A stretch of 64,000 nucleotides of DNA, taken from assembly GCA_900618425.1 (NCBI GenBank), contig UZAN01040171.1:24628-88627 (forward strand). Direction: 5' to 3'. This DNA comes from Echinostoma caproni. Its lineage: Eukaryota > Platyhelminthes > Trematoda > Plagiorchiida > Echinostomatidae. Under the pieces are notes generated by a model that had not been told where the DNA came from, made no database searches, and worked only from the letters and a program-made list of their open reading frames with translations. This document shows positions 25,469-36,235 of this stretch, one piece after another. The stretch's first letter is position 1; each line of letters begins with the position of its first letter. The position numbers and the translations under genes are program-made.

Positions 25469-25697
25469 TAAATCCATTGTGTACGTCTTTGTGGATGTTG
25501 TTGTTGTTGTTCTCACTGTTATTATTTTTCTGATTATTTGGCTGAGGTACACGAGATCGATGAAGGAGAATGCACAAGAGTTAATAGAATATGTTCATAC
25601 GCAGAAAATCGGTCACATTCCTACTGAGGAGCACGAAACTTTGCTTTGCACATTTGACAATATCCACATAATAATTTGTTGGTATTTGCAGAAATAA
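25469..25697 (+). CDS. Candidate exon encoding a transmembrane helix
   Basis: After a possible acceptor (ctgcgtag, ending at 25468) an open frame of about 75 codons begins with a strongly hydrophobic helix (VDVVVVVLTVIIFLIIWL) followed by a positive stop-transfer patch (RYTRS) and an acidic, helical stretch (KENAQELIEYVHTQK). This is the pattern of a type I membrane anchor with a cytoplasmic tail. The valine run comes partly from a GTT repeat, so low complexity may mimic a membrane span. No family is recognised. Confidence 0.22.
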
Positions 25698-25995
25698 AGC
25701 GATGTACCACTCGACATTTGTGAAAAAAATACACGCAGTTAAAGTTATTGTCCCTCTGTGACCTCGGCATATATTCGTCAGCGTCTTGACTATTAACAAC
25801 AACGGAAAACCGACGCATATCGAAAAATGTATTCAAATTAAGTTTCATTTTGTCAGAGTTCCTACAAATTAATGATTTTCATTCATCCGAACATACGATT
25901 TGTGAAAAGATTATAAGATTCGTGATCCATTAGGTAGAATTCATGGTGATGAAACAGAGACAGGAACGATTTGTGACCGCAGTGGTGGAATAAAG

Positions 25996-26259
25996 TTACC
26001 GAGTCACTTTTATCACTTGCTTCAAATCATCCTGTTGAGCACGGATCTTGAGCGCTTCTACAGGCATCAAATTATCAATCTTCAGCGTTCTTCCCTGCAA
26101 AGTTCCTTCTTTTACGTCGTCAACAAGAGTTTTGCACAGCTGCTTATCCAGACAACCACTGCAGTACCGTCCAATTGGTGGACGAATAATCAACATGGAT
26201 CGTTCACTGCGCGAATTTAATTTCCGCTCGCTCAAGTGGACAGAGACCATTCGACACAA
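25996..26259 (-). CDS. Candidate terminal exon or remnant, unknown protein
   Basis: An 87-codon frame on the minus strand ends in taa at 25996. It has balanced, protein-like composition, with a CxxC pair (RYCSGCLDKQLC), an acidic-basic middle (VDDVKEGTLQGRTLKIDN) and a hydrophilic end (LKIRAQQDDLKQV). The composition differs from the low-complexity chance frames nearby. The start is uncertain: the open frame begins with a non-ATG codon, and an internal ATG at about 26250 is possible. I could not assign it to a transposon or a host family. Confidence 0.25.
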   Translation of the reverse strand: MCRMVSVHLSERKLNSRSERSMLIIRPPIGRYCSGCLDKQLCKTLVDDVKEGTLQGRTLKIDNLMPVEALKIRAQQDDLKQVIKVTR

Positions 26260-27839
26260 ATAGCAGACATTTCGGAAACTCTAATTGTAGTTTAATATGG
26301 GCTCAAGAAACGCAAGGCTGTTTAGTACGTCATTCAGCTATTTACCAGTCATGATCGCCTTGGTCGTTGATTTTGGCTACCAGCTATAAGAATACTACAC
26401 AGTAACTCAAACTATTCCCGTCTTCGTTCTCGAATGATCAGTGCAAGTTTCTCTGTTCAGTGTTAGGGAATCCCATAACCCGACGCCAAATGTTATTACT
26501 CTAATAATTTCAAATCAGCACTCCGGCTTGCAATAGCAAATAAAATTAGGTACCACTACTTTTCGATATCAGAAGCAGGAAGGAGTCCACGAAGAAGCGG
26601 TTAGTTTATTGACAGAAATAACGTGTATTAAATAACATGTTCACGGAAATATTATTTCCCACGATACACTGACCAATCCGAACTCATATTCTTTAAGTCA
26701 TAACATTTCTAAATGAGCCGTGACGAATTTGATTGATTCAAGACATGAATTGCTTTTTGCCGCCGTAAACTTCCCATAAGCATTGTCTTAGTTATCGATC
26801 TGTGCAAACCTCGTCTCTCAAAAAACATTGTAAGTCTGACTCGACCAGATATCTGATCATTGCAGTACGAGAGGTGAATTGTCTTTCGACTGCATGTCTA
26901 GAAAATTGGACTGTTCAGTGTCCATTATACGATTTGACTATTCAGTGTCCGATGCTGAGTCTCTGTTGCATTCATCAGTGGGGTCTCGATTAGTACTCTT
27001 AGGCCCTGAACTGGAACTGGTTTAGGCAGCTCCGCTTTACTATATCATGATTTCGAAAATATCTTCACAGTTTGCTGGTTACGAATCCATACAATGGTTT
27101 GAGGTAATTTTACTCGAAGTAAATCACATCAATTGAGTTCATTGATTGCAATGACCTACTTAATCTCCGTTATTTCAAGCGTTTGTTAGAGCTTTGTTTT
27201 GTGATGTTACGAGTTGCATTTCCGTACTACAACGTCACATTATTAAGCAGTAATTCCATTTTCGGGTTTGCGGACACAATGGATCTTTTCAACGTCCTCA
27301 TCAGATTAGCAGCTGGTCCTTTTACGCGAGTTAACTTGTCACTGCATGCAGATGGTGGAAAACTATGCTCTCCAACCACGCCTAAATTTCCGCCGAAATG
27401 AGATGCCGTGTGTTATACGTATCCAACAACTGTGGGGTAGAATTTCGACTGAATTATATTTAAAGACTCCGATCTAACAATGTGGTTGCCCACAGAACGT
27501 GCAGAACGAAAGAATCTTCTTCTTTACATTCGGGAGCCATTCTTTTCGTAGTGTTATTTTGGCCATCGCGTAATAAAGTTTAGTGTATTCCCGCAACTTA
27601 AGTCGCAATAGCTGATCCAACGAAATGTCTCATCTTAGCCGCCGATGACTAAGATGGTGAACCTGCAGCCTTGAAATTCCTTGAACCTATGAACAATCGA
27701 AATCATCAAACTAAATAAATCGAAACAATCGATTTAATTTAAGATTTAATTCATGCACAAATGTGTTTTTTCCCCAGACAACCTGGGGTAACTTCACTCT
27801 CAGTTTCAGTTTTTATAAAAAATTAATCATATATTTTCA
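26260..27839. other. No recognisable gene
   Basis: AT-rich spacer ending at the 3' side of the minus-strand RTE element. Open frames are short and on both strands. Confidence 0.4.
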
Positions 27840-30800
27840 TGTGCCTCTTTTGCTGTCTTTTGGCAGCCCGTTTGAATGTACGGGTGCTACTGTTTGCAAC
27901 ACAGCCATATCACTCACTGTCAGGCTTCCATACCCTCATGCCAGGTCTGAGTTTGACCACCCTTGACCTTTTTCTATCCGCTACCTGCCTCGGCGAACAC
28001 AATACCGTGATAACCTATTCGTTGACACGCGCAAGACATATCTTAAACAGCTCAGTTAAACACCCTTTCCTGTGGACGACCGTGATTATTTAACATTGCG
28101 TCTAAAATCAGCATTTTTTATCCAGTTGCACCACCAGATTCGTGCACAGCTGTGTAAATAACGGTGTTGGAACACCAATAGTCTATCTTTATCCTGTCTT
28201 CATAATGGCCAAGTCTCTGAGCCATATAGTGGAACTGGTCATCTTGCTGCAGCTTACGCGAGACTCTTCACAGAGAGCCAGATGTCAAGACCGCGTCACA
28301 AATGTCTCATGTTGGAAAATGCTATTGAAGTCTTTTTCACTTCATGTGTGACGCGTCCATCATGTGAGACGTGGCTGCCCAAATAGCAAAATTTGTATAC
28401 ATCTTCTACTACGTCCCCATTAAGTGTGAAGTTAGCAGTGTAAAACAAACATACCAAACATAACTACACTAAACCCAAATTTATCCAGAAAAGCTTGCAA
28501 TATACTTGGAACTTCACTTGGTAGCGCAATGTTGACTGCATACTTCATATTGAACAGTCTGCCACCTGAGAGCGAATTGATGCCGCTATCCTTGCGTGAG
28601 AATACAGCTGTTTCAACAAATAAATATATAACAAAGTTGAAATAGAAAAAAAGAGACACGGCATCCCTGAATAACAGCACTTTCTATAGCGACAATGTGT
28701 CGTCAGCTCGGACTCGGCTTCGGCTATTGGTATGAAGAGATCGCAAAATTGAAATAAACCTATCGGGCACACTCTNACACTCTTTAGAGGGAGGAAGCGC
28801 CAGAATTTACAGCGTTTGATTAAATCAAAAACCGCCTTCAGATCAATACACACAAAAATGGTGGGTCTGTGAGAGGAATGTCTGACGTCGAAACTGTATT
28901 GAAAGATAAAAGTTTGGTGTGTCCAACCTCAATCTCTCTAAAACGCGCCTGGTTCTCACGCGAGCACTGTTCACGTGAGTATAACACAAGCGATATAATG
29001 TTAATTAAACTAATTCCACTGTGTTTTCTACAAGATCAAACACCTTTCTTGGAAACCCAAATGTTGATTAATTCATACCATTCAGTTGGAATCTGCTCAG
29101 TTCCCCACACTGTTATCAAGAGTTTCCTCAACTTACAGACCAACACTAAATGTTTATCCTTAAAAACCGATGGGTACAGCCCATCTATGCCGGAGTTCTT
29201 ATATCTTTTGAGGCCAGATTTTTACAACACACCGTAGTATGATGAGCAGCAGACGGTGAGGGATCCCTTGGTCAAGAGGATCTGCTGTTTAGTAATGAAA
29301 ACCTGGAACCTAGGTCCCGGGTTATGGAGTGACGAACTACCGATAATCCCGCTAGATTAAGCGTGTTATTCAACTGGACGACAGCAAAGCTGTCTATCAA
29401 CATTATTTTCCAGGTTATCTCTATCTCCGATGGAGAATTGATATTTACTGGCAGTATTTGTCCAGCTGCCGCAGGTATTGAGCTATTATATGCCGATGGT
29501 GACCAACTGAACTGGTCCTACTTATGTCCTGCTAATCGTACAATACGGCTTTGCTGAATACGAATCAACATCAGACTCCATAATTGTCTCATTTACGCTT
29601 ATTTTCCTTGAGTCCGTATTCATAACCAGACGGAAAATATGGCGAATAATGCCGGAAGCCGCGGTTTTCGCAGTCTCGGTGCACTTCTTAATCAAAAACT
29701 TCCTATGGTCATTCCTCATACTCATAAGGAGCTGGCGTTTAATGGATTTGCGCTTTTTTTCTATTTTACATCAGAAGCAATGACTTTGCAAGCGTCAGCA
29801 GGCAGCAGAGGTCGAACAAATCATTGTCTGGGTTTGGATCGTGCAATAAAATCCGCCATTGTATAGTTACACATTTAGATCACTTCTTCGAATACCGTTC
29901 GGTGTTTACTCACTCCTTCGGCTGATAGCTGAGCTGAAAGAGTACATGATAGTTTCGCTTCGAAGGCTGCTTCGAGATTATTGCCGACAGGCTTTTGGCA
30001 TTCCTTTCTGGTGGCCTTTTTCGTTTCTTACGAGGCATAGGGAGATCTGTTTCATATCGAAACATGATTTTTGCCCTCCGGTGTTGACCAGTAAGAGAGG
30101 TAGTCTTCAATGGATCCTCGACAGCGGTAGCTGATGGTTATGTAGTGAGTCCATCGTTGTGAAGAGTTGGGCAGTTTCCATAGAGGGCGGAATCGTTTAT
30201 TCTGTGAGAAGTTTGTGCTTGACGAGAACAGTCCGGGGTCCGCGCAAAGTTGGAGTAGACGTTATCTATTGTCCATCCTTTTGCCTGGGATTGCGCGTGT
30301 ACCAAAAATGAAATCTTACTGATTTGTCCAAGGATTCCGCTTGGACATTGCAGTTTCAGTGACTACAACGATGTCCGTTGGCCATGCACTTTGAAACTGC
30401 TGAGAGAGGTCCCTGTAGAATTCATCTTTCATTTCTGACGAACTGCAATCAGTCGGTACATTCACGGATATGACGAATAAGCATCGATACTATGTTTTAT
30501 AGGTATAAATCCGTATTAAATCATCCAGACTTGCATCGGAAACTCGACTAGTAACCGGGATCCAGTCGAGAACTGAACACTTGGTCTTGACACAGCGATA
30601 TCGGGACACCAGCAACAACGCGAGCTTCGGACCCCAAGAGAGACCTAAAGATAACCTCGGATCTGGAGATCGGAAGTTGATGATTGAAGCACGGTTTTGT
30701 TTGCGTGTTTTGGAGGTACAGAAGACACCTAAATTGGAAGCTTTAAGGGTTTTAGCTAAGGCAGCTTGTTGACCGATCTGAATGTGCAGGCGGTAAATGT

Positions 30801-31470
30801 GATTGAGTGGAAAGGAGATTTAGGTTTCAAAATTCTGACTGCGTCTAGTTGGCTGACTTAAGTAGTTTAACTCTGAGTGACAATCCATTGGTGGTATCAA
30901 CAGGATGCGTCTAATTAGATTTGATGATGAGACAGGTGGTAAAGAGGGTTTTTCAAGTTAGTATTCAAGATTATGGGACACGCATACTTCGCGGTGGCCC
31001 TCAGCGACGAGGGGGACGTTTGTTTGGGAACCCTGAGAGGAGCATTTAATCCAAAGATCAAAGTCACGAGACAGTCGGAATTCATGGGTTTTTCTTTGGA
31101 AACCAGACCAAAGCCTTCAACTCAAATGTCCAATCCAAAATGTAATAGGAAGTAGATCCTGCACGAGAGCGTGCCCGAACCACCCGTGTGGAAGCTTTTG
31201 GAGACCTGTCGGGAAAGGGCTTTGCGTTTGGTTCAGTGTGTTGTTGGCTGGTGGGCTGCCTAGCCGTCCGCTGTTCGCGATTGGCCGTAAGTGCCATACA
31301 TCCAATGAGAAAAGTGGCACACGGGAAAAAAAGCACCTTGATCTCGGGAGTTGCCCAGCCTTTTCGGATGGAAGCAATGCAGTGAAATCCAAAGACTTCT
31401 CTCACCGTCGGAAGGAAGCCCCAAGTACCTCGTTTTTAAGCTCAATTCCCAGTGTTCCTATGTTGAAGTG
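27840..31470 (-). mobile_element. Nearly complete RTE-clade LINE (RTE-B), interrupted by a SINE
   Basis: Minus-strand RTE/SR2-type retrotransposon covering almost the whole ORF, with many frameshifts and stops. From 5' to 3': QIGQQAALAKTL near 30810, LDWIPVTSRV near 30570, NVPTDCSSSEMKDEFY near 30470 (endonuclease), LLQLCADPGLFSSSTNFS near 30240, ISYRCRGSIEDYLSYW near 30130, SRKISVNETI near 29590, KNSGIDGLYPSVFK near 29180, PTEWYELINI near 29070, CIDLKAVFDLI near 28840 (motif A), and an active-site box that reads YAVN instead of YADD near 28540. Then YKFCYLGSHVSHDG near 28400, LYGSETWPL near 28230 and GGQTQTWHEGM near 27950. The segment 30830-31470 is GC-rich and sits where the 5' leader should be. 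At about 3.6 kb it is close to the usual length of such elements. It is inactive because of the lost catalytic Asp pair. Confidence 0.85.
29215..29405 (-). repeat. SINE family A body inserted in RTE-B
   Basis: The minus strand reads CAGCTTTGCTGTCGTCC (29381-29397), then a diverged middle and ends CGGTGTGTTG. This matches, in order, the body of the family A copy at 15308-15470. On each side the RTE-B protein continues (SPSEIEITWKI before, GLKRYKNSGIDG after), so this is a 5'-truncated SINE that landed in the reverse-transcriptase coding region. A clean target-site duplication was not recognised by eye. Confidence 0.75.
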
Positions 31471-31970
31471 ACCTTTCGAGGAGCGATGGTGGATAGTGAG
31501 AACGAGCCGAGGTGCTGAATCAGCTGACCTTGTGAGACTCAAATTCGTCTGGTCTCTACCCATTCAGCTTTCATTCATGATTTGATCTGCGGCTGTTAAG
31601 AGCCATCGTGAACATCCAGTGGGGTCATGCAGGTAGGCAGTCTCACACCACATCAAGATGCAGTCTCGTCGTAATGATCAGGAGGCAATTTAAAATGGAT
31701 GCAATCCTCTCCGAATTAGTACAACTGCAGTCTGATAACAATCAGTCTGTACAAAAAGAAAATAGATACTACACGATTTTTAAATTCCATTCATTCAGTT
31801 CAGTTTAATCAGTTCAGGTTCACGTGAAACAGTCTAATGTTCACACAACAGTATTACAAAATGCTGTAAATTGAAATCGTACATATATATATATATATAC
31901 ATTCAGTGAATATCTTTTCAATCTTTTCAATCTCATTTATATGAAACAATTTCACTAGGATCCAACAAAA
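31471..31970. other. No recognisable gene; contains a TA microsatellite
   Basis: A short piece near 31600 (LRAIVNIQWGH in one frame) faintly recalls the LINE block preceding the C-terminal domain, but it is too short to call. A (TA)n tract lies at 31882-31900, and the nine-base unit TCTTTTCAA is repeated in tandem around 31913-31931. Confidence 0.35.
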
Positions 31971-32376
31971 AGCTGGATGAGTGATGTGTTTGGCAACGAG
32001 GCCAAGAGAACTCCAAAAGTGTGCGCTGTTTGTATCACATAACTACAGTCGTTACGTCAAGGTGTTACATCATGGTCGAGCGGTTGACATGCCCTCAGCA
32101 TCTACAATCATTTATCGAGTCTCACCACACCCCTCGAGAGCAATAAGGTTTCGGATGTTAGTAACCGCAGGGGTGATCAGCATCCGACTCATGAAGCCTG
32201 GGCTGTGCGCACAACGCAAATTGATGCAAGCTCTCAAACTCCCCTGACCAGGAGAAGAGAANTTCACACGACCAGAACGTAACACCATGACGTAACGACT
32301 TTGGTTGTGTGATACAAACAGCACACACATTTGGAGTTCTCTTGGGCTCATTGCCAAACGAATGACTCATCCATCT
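31971..32376. repeat. Large imperfect inverted repeat
   Basis: The left arm, 31971-32073, and the right arm, 32273-32376, are reverse complements with scattered mismatches over about 100 bases. The left arm reads GGCAACGAGGCCAAGAGAAC; the right arm, read on the minus strand, gives GGCAATGAGCCCAAGAGAAC. About 200 bases separate them. An ambiguous base lies at 32262, at the inner edge of the right arm. No open frame or known transposase is contained, so it could be a non-autonomous inverted-repeat element or a pair of inverted copies of a dispersed repeat. Confidence 0.7.
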
Positions 32377-32655
32377 TTCTGTATGACCTTATTGAAATTA
32401 CGTAATATACGGTAGAAACTATAGGTCATGCACAGCAAGTCATGTAATCAGGAAGGGACATTAGAGACAAAAGCAAGAAAATTAGTTCTTAAGATTGATA
32501 CTATAGACAAGGAAAGAGGGACGGGGACAGGGGGGTTGATGCCGTGTTTTATGCACATTCAATCCGCCGTCCAGGCGTGATTGTAAAGGCTTGAAGAAGA
32601 ATTCACCGAAAACATATGTTCGCTTATACTGTGTTCTTAATCAATGGGCATATTG

Positions 32656-32690
32656 CGTGATATATATATTTATATTTATATTTATATATT
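32656..32690. repeat. TATATTTA-type low-complexity tract
   Basis: About 35 bases built from TATATTTATATTTATA units. Confidence 0.75.
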
Positions 32691-32885
32691 GTGGTGAAAG
32701 AGGAGAAAACTACTGAAAATCTAAGAGGTACTGATGTTAGAGTACTCGCAGGTGAACCGATTGCAACCCATGTTTTCTATGCGGAAATATGGTATCAGGC
32801 TGCTGAGTATAAACCTTTCGGGGTGCATAAAGCAAATACTTGACTTGACTTGAAAATGATAATAATAACGTGGTCTTCTTACTTC

Positions 32886-33044
32886 TTTTTTTATTTATTG
32901 AATATACGAATGTACACTCAATATTCGGAAAGGGGGGCCGCGGTTATACAAAGGCTGCCCGGGAAAACGAACAGTGTTGGAGCGGTTCGAATCCGACACT
33001 TATGAATCACAAGAGGGTGACCTAACCACTGGGCCACTTGTAAT
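32886..33044 (-). repeat. SINE family B copy
   Basis: Read on the minus strand: head GGCCCAGTGGTTAGGTCACC, B-box-like GGATTCGAACCGCTCCAAC, then GCAGCCTTTGTATAACCGCGG and a tail TTCAATAAATAAAA. The same order is found at 40091-40269 (minus), 42139-42321 (plus) and 46130-46313 (plus). Confidence 0.7.
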
Positions 33045-34502
33045 GCTTTATTGATTGTGAATGAATTAACACACTCGAAAGTTTCCATCCCAATCCTGCC
33101 TTGAATAATTCACTTTTTTCAAATGAGCACGTGCTCTAATTTCTGATCTTTCTCACAAATTATGAATCTGAATCGATTTCTAGTGTACTTCACGAAAACT
33201 TGACAATCAAGCCTTACTCATTCCGTGATTATATCGTTGACTATTTAAAGCTTATGTTTCGCTTTCTTTAGGTCTGTCATTTTCATGTGTAAGCTGTCAA
33301 TTAAGTTAATTTAACTCCGTACATTGTACATGTGCAAAACTGAATTTGTCCAATATAGATTCGTTATGTGAAAAGGGTTGGAAAGTTTTTATGCGTAACA
33401 GAGTGCAACCATCAATGTTTTAATATTCGATTAACCTGAAAAAGATATAAACACAACCACGGACTCACTAGAAACGAAACATCACCAAAATGGCACCACT
33501 TCAATGAACATTATCTAGACTGACTAACTTTGACTGATGCGAAGAAATGTTCTTAAAGCGGAAACGTTCCACAATCTTGCTTTGTTTGTATGACAATGAA
33601 TCCATTCTTGTATGCACTTTTCACCTTTTTATCGTAAAGATTCACGAATTTCTTTCCTATTGAAAGTCTGAATACCATTCATGGGCCTTTGTTTGTTCAA
33701 TTGCAGGTTTTTGAAAGGCTCTGTTTGTTTGTCCGGCAAGTTCCGTAACCTCACCGTCTCTTATAGAGGGCATCTTTAATACCCACTACGGCGTATATCA
33801 ACGCAATCAACGGATCGCCCGTATAAAATACCAAAGGTGCCGAATTATCGGAAATCCAAGGACTGCCGGGGATTTTGTTGTTCCTGGGTTGAACAGTTGT
33901 GTAGCCCATAATGTCAACTTACGTTTATTCAAGTGTAATTTCGAAGAATCAATCACGCAACTATATTCGGCAAGATATGCTTGTTAAACGACACGACGTT
34001 TTCTAATGTATTTACTATTGTTGAGGGCATGCAGATTATAATTATTCAAATGGGGTTTTTACTCTTAGAGGAATCTATGGTGAAACACTCAGGGTTGGAA
34101 CATTGTGACTCTCGGAGGAGGTGGCGGCAGAAGAGCACCAAATCATCTGGTAACGGTCTTGGACTCGAATGTGTAGCGGGATGTTCCACCTGAGCGGATG
34201 CGCAAATTAAACTTGTCGTGACTTAGACTGACACCGTCGACACACAGGAGGTTCTCCATGTGAGAGGGTAGATGACGATGCACTGTATGGGTGACCGACT
34301 TTAGAAGTGTTCTATGATACCCAAGTAGGCAAACCATAGTTTATCATGCGATCGCGATAGGCCTTGCGTGCTACATATATGCTGCACCGGGGGCAAGCAT
34401 TGTTGGGAATGGAATGGATTAAGAGCGACACCCAGAAAAGTATAAATAATGCTGGAAGTGAAGGAGCGAGAAAGGAGAGGGATATATTATCTCGGAAGCT
34501 CA
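33045..34502. other. No recognisable gene
   Basis: AT-rich spacer. A plus-strand frame of 70 codons (33981-34193) and overlapping minus frames have no recognisable content. Confidence 0.35.
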
Positions 34503-34904
34503 CACGGAAACAAATTGCCAAGCTCGGCGAACGGGCAAAAAGAATTCAGTTCACTCGAGCTACAAGAACCGATTTTCAATACTTTGTCAACAGTTTTCGG
34601 GCGTTCAGCGCTAAAGATAGCTCGCTGATTGTAGAATTTTGCCTGCCAAGAAGTCTCCCCTTACCAGCAGCTATTTTTCCTTCACGAATGCCTACGGTGC
34701 AATTTACTTCCACGGAGTGTGTATCATAGACCACCGATCAATCACCCGGAGGTCTGGAGGACTTCACAACAATTCGGAAGACGCATGGTGCGCATGATGA
34801 TCTTGGACGCTTACATGGAAACAAAACGCCAAGCTCGGCGAACAGGTGAAATAGAATTCAGTTCACCCGAGCTACAAGAACCGATTTTCAATACTTTGTC
34901 AACA
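34503..34904 (+). repeat. Pair of direct repeats of about 90 bp
   Basis: The segment 34503-34592 recurs at 34813-34904 in the same orientation with a few mismatches. Both contain GCCAAGCTCGGCGAAC and GAACCGATTTTCAATACTTT. About 220 bases separate the copies. The first copy lies inside a 121-codon open frame (34364-34729) that I cannot identify. This looks like a local segmental duplication. Confidence 0.75.
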
Positions 34905-35763
34905 ATGAACATTATTTCCTCGGGGCATCACACCCATTCCATAAAAACAACGGTTATCCAGGGGAATCATATTTATTGTACAACTCATTGCACAGTGTGA
35001 GATGTTATGCTTGGTTTCCAGCATACACTCATAGAGCCACACGAACTGTATCCACTACAATTGAATTGTAACTTCAAATTTGACCCTGTGATCACTTAAT
35101 TATGGTTTCCAATTAATAACGGATTGCCACTTGATTCAACTCAGAAACACATAGGAATTACCCAACCAATGCTCGTTTATGGTTTTCAGACGTGTGGCTT
35201 GTACTTGTGCTGACAGCTAAAGCAATGACGGAAAGAGTTCAGCTATGTGATCTATTCATGACGTAACTGGTAATGAAGGATATGAATAAGAAAAGGGTGG
35301 ATACAATTTGCATTATCAAATCTATTAGGAGGCGACGATGCGCTCTTTTGAAGTCGATAAATAAAAGTACATTAAATCTGAATTCGAAACGACATTAAAA
35401 GTAAAAGCCCTTTGGAAAGGTAGGTATAAAAAACTGCGGGTGTAGTACAAATACGGGGTTTGTATCTGGAATAGTTTCACCTAGATTCAACCCAGCACAC
35501 GCTAAACGAACGGAGATCAAAAGCATATTCTGTGTAATAACCATTAACTTTAACATCCGGCTACACATTCAAATATCTTCTTTTTTGCAATGTGTAAGAG
35601 GTTAAAAACCATTGAGATTGTGCTTGGCATTAAAAACGCTGACACATTTCACGTGAAATATGTAATGATGAATTTCATGTGAGTAATGAAGGATTTGATT
35701 AAAGTTCAAATGGGAATTCTTCGTGTATATGGCAAATGAAGGGTGAACTGAAATATGCTAAGA

Positions 35764-35811
35764 AGCATTGGACAGCTGTTTCGACCTGGCTGGGTCTCAT
35801 CAGCATTGTGA
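35764..35811 (-). ncRNA. Hammerhead ribozyme with intact core
   Basis: On the minus strand the sequence reads CTGATGA, a 4-bp stem II (GACC ... GGTC) capped by CAGCCA, then GAAA, and a short palindromic segment ACAGCTGTC carrying the GTC cleavage triplet. These are the conserved hammerhead core bases in the right order. The flanking stem I (CACAATG with CAATGC) pairs with one mismatch. Stem III is minimal and palindromic, as in hammerheads of schistosome Sm-alpha repeats and Penelope-like elements, which often work better as dimers. Activity is a prediction. Confidence 0.75.
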
Positions 35812-35839
35812 ATCCATCGACCCAGCTTGGGAGCGAACC

Positions 35840-35885
35840 CGGGACTGTGAGACCCAATCAGGTCGAAACAGCTGTCCAGTGCTTC
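35840..35885 (+). ncRNA. Hammerhead ribozyme, damaged core
   Basis: On the plus strand: CTGTGA (one base short of the conserved CTGATGA), stem II GACC ... GGTC capped by CAATCA, then GAAAC and AGCTGTC followed by CAGTGC. The missing adenine in the catalytic core should abolish cleavage. It faces the intact minus-strand copy at 35764-35811. Confidence 0.7.
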
Positions 35886-36117
35886 CTAGCTTTGCAGTTC
35901 ACGCTCCATTTTTCATATACACGACGAATTCCCATTTGAAATTTATTCAAATCCTCCATTACTCACATGAAATAAGTAGTCAGGTTGTGAATGTTTCCAA
36001 CCGAGTAATAACCCTGGAGGCTAGTACTGAGATGAACAGGGTCTATGACCCGCAACAATCTCGCAAAGATGGTTTGTGCTATATCGTGTAAATGGAAAAT
36101 GAAAAACTGTCTGATCA

Positions 36118-36235
36118 GCTGCCCGGTGGCGTGGTGGTGGCATGCTTGCGATCAGTCCATGAAGTCTCAGGTTCGATCCCCAGTTGGGTCGATGGATTCG
36201 CACTGATGAATTTCTCGAGAAGCAATAAGTATATA
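36118..36235 (+). repeat. SINE family D, tRNA-like head
   Basis: Reads GCCCGGTGGCGTGGTGGTGG, then the B-box-like AGGTTCGATCCCC and TTGGGTCGATGGATTCGCACTGATGA, where the hammerhead begins, but the rest of the ribozyme is replaced by unrelated sequence. It supplies the head that is missing from the plus-strand copy of the palindromic pair at 35666-35972, about 150 bases upstream. Confidence 0.7.

Larger units (their letters stand above)
35666..35972. repeat. Palindromic pair of hammerhead SINEs (family D)
   Basis: Two copies of family D meet in opposite orientation. The arms, about 35666-35806 and 35842-35972, pair over some 130 bases: a TTCATGTGAGTAATG motif on the left mirrors CATTACTCACATGAA on the right, and GGACAGCTGTTTCGACCTG mirrors CAGGTCGAAACAGCTGTCC. 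The left copy, which reads on the minus strand, keeps a B-box-like GGGTTCGCTCCC and a complete hammerhead core. The right copy reads on the plus strand and lacks the tRNA-like head. Each has its own hammerhead, annotated separately. Confidence 0.8.

Noticed and set aside
27763..28351. Plus-strand frames
   Set aside because: Shadows of the minus-strand RTE-B C-terminal region.
30581..31155. Plus-strand frames of about 60 codons
   Set aside because: They overlap the minus-strand RTE-B endonuclease and leader and have no independent support.
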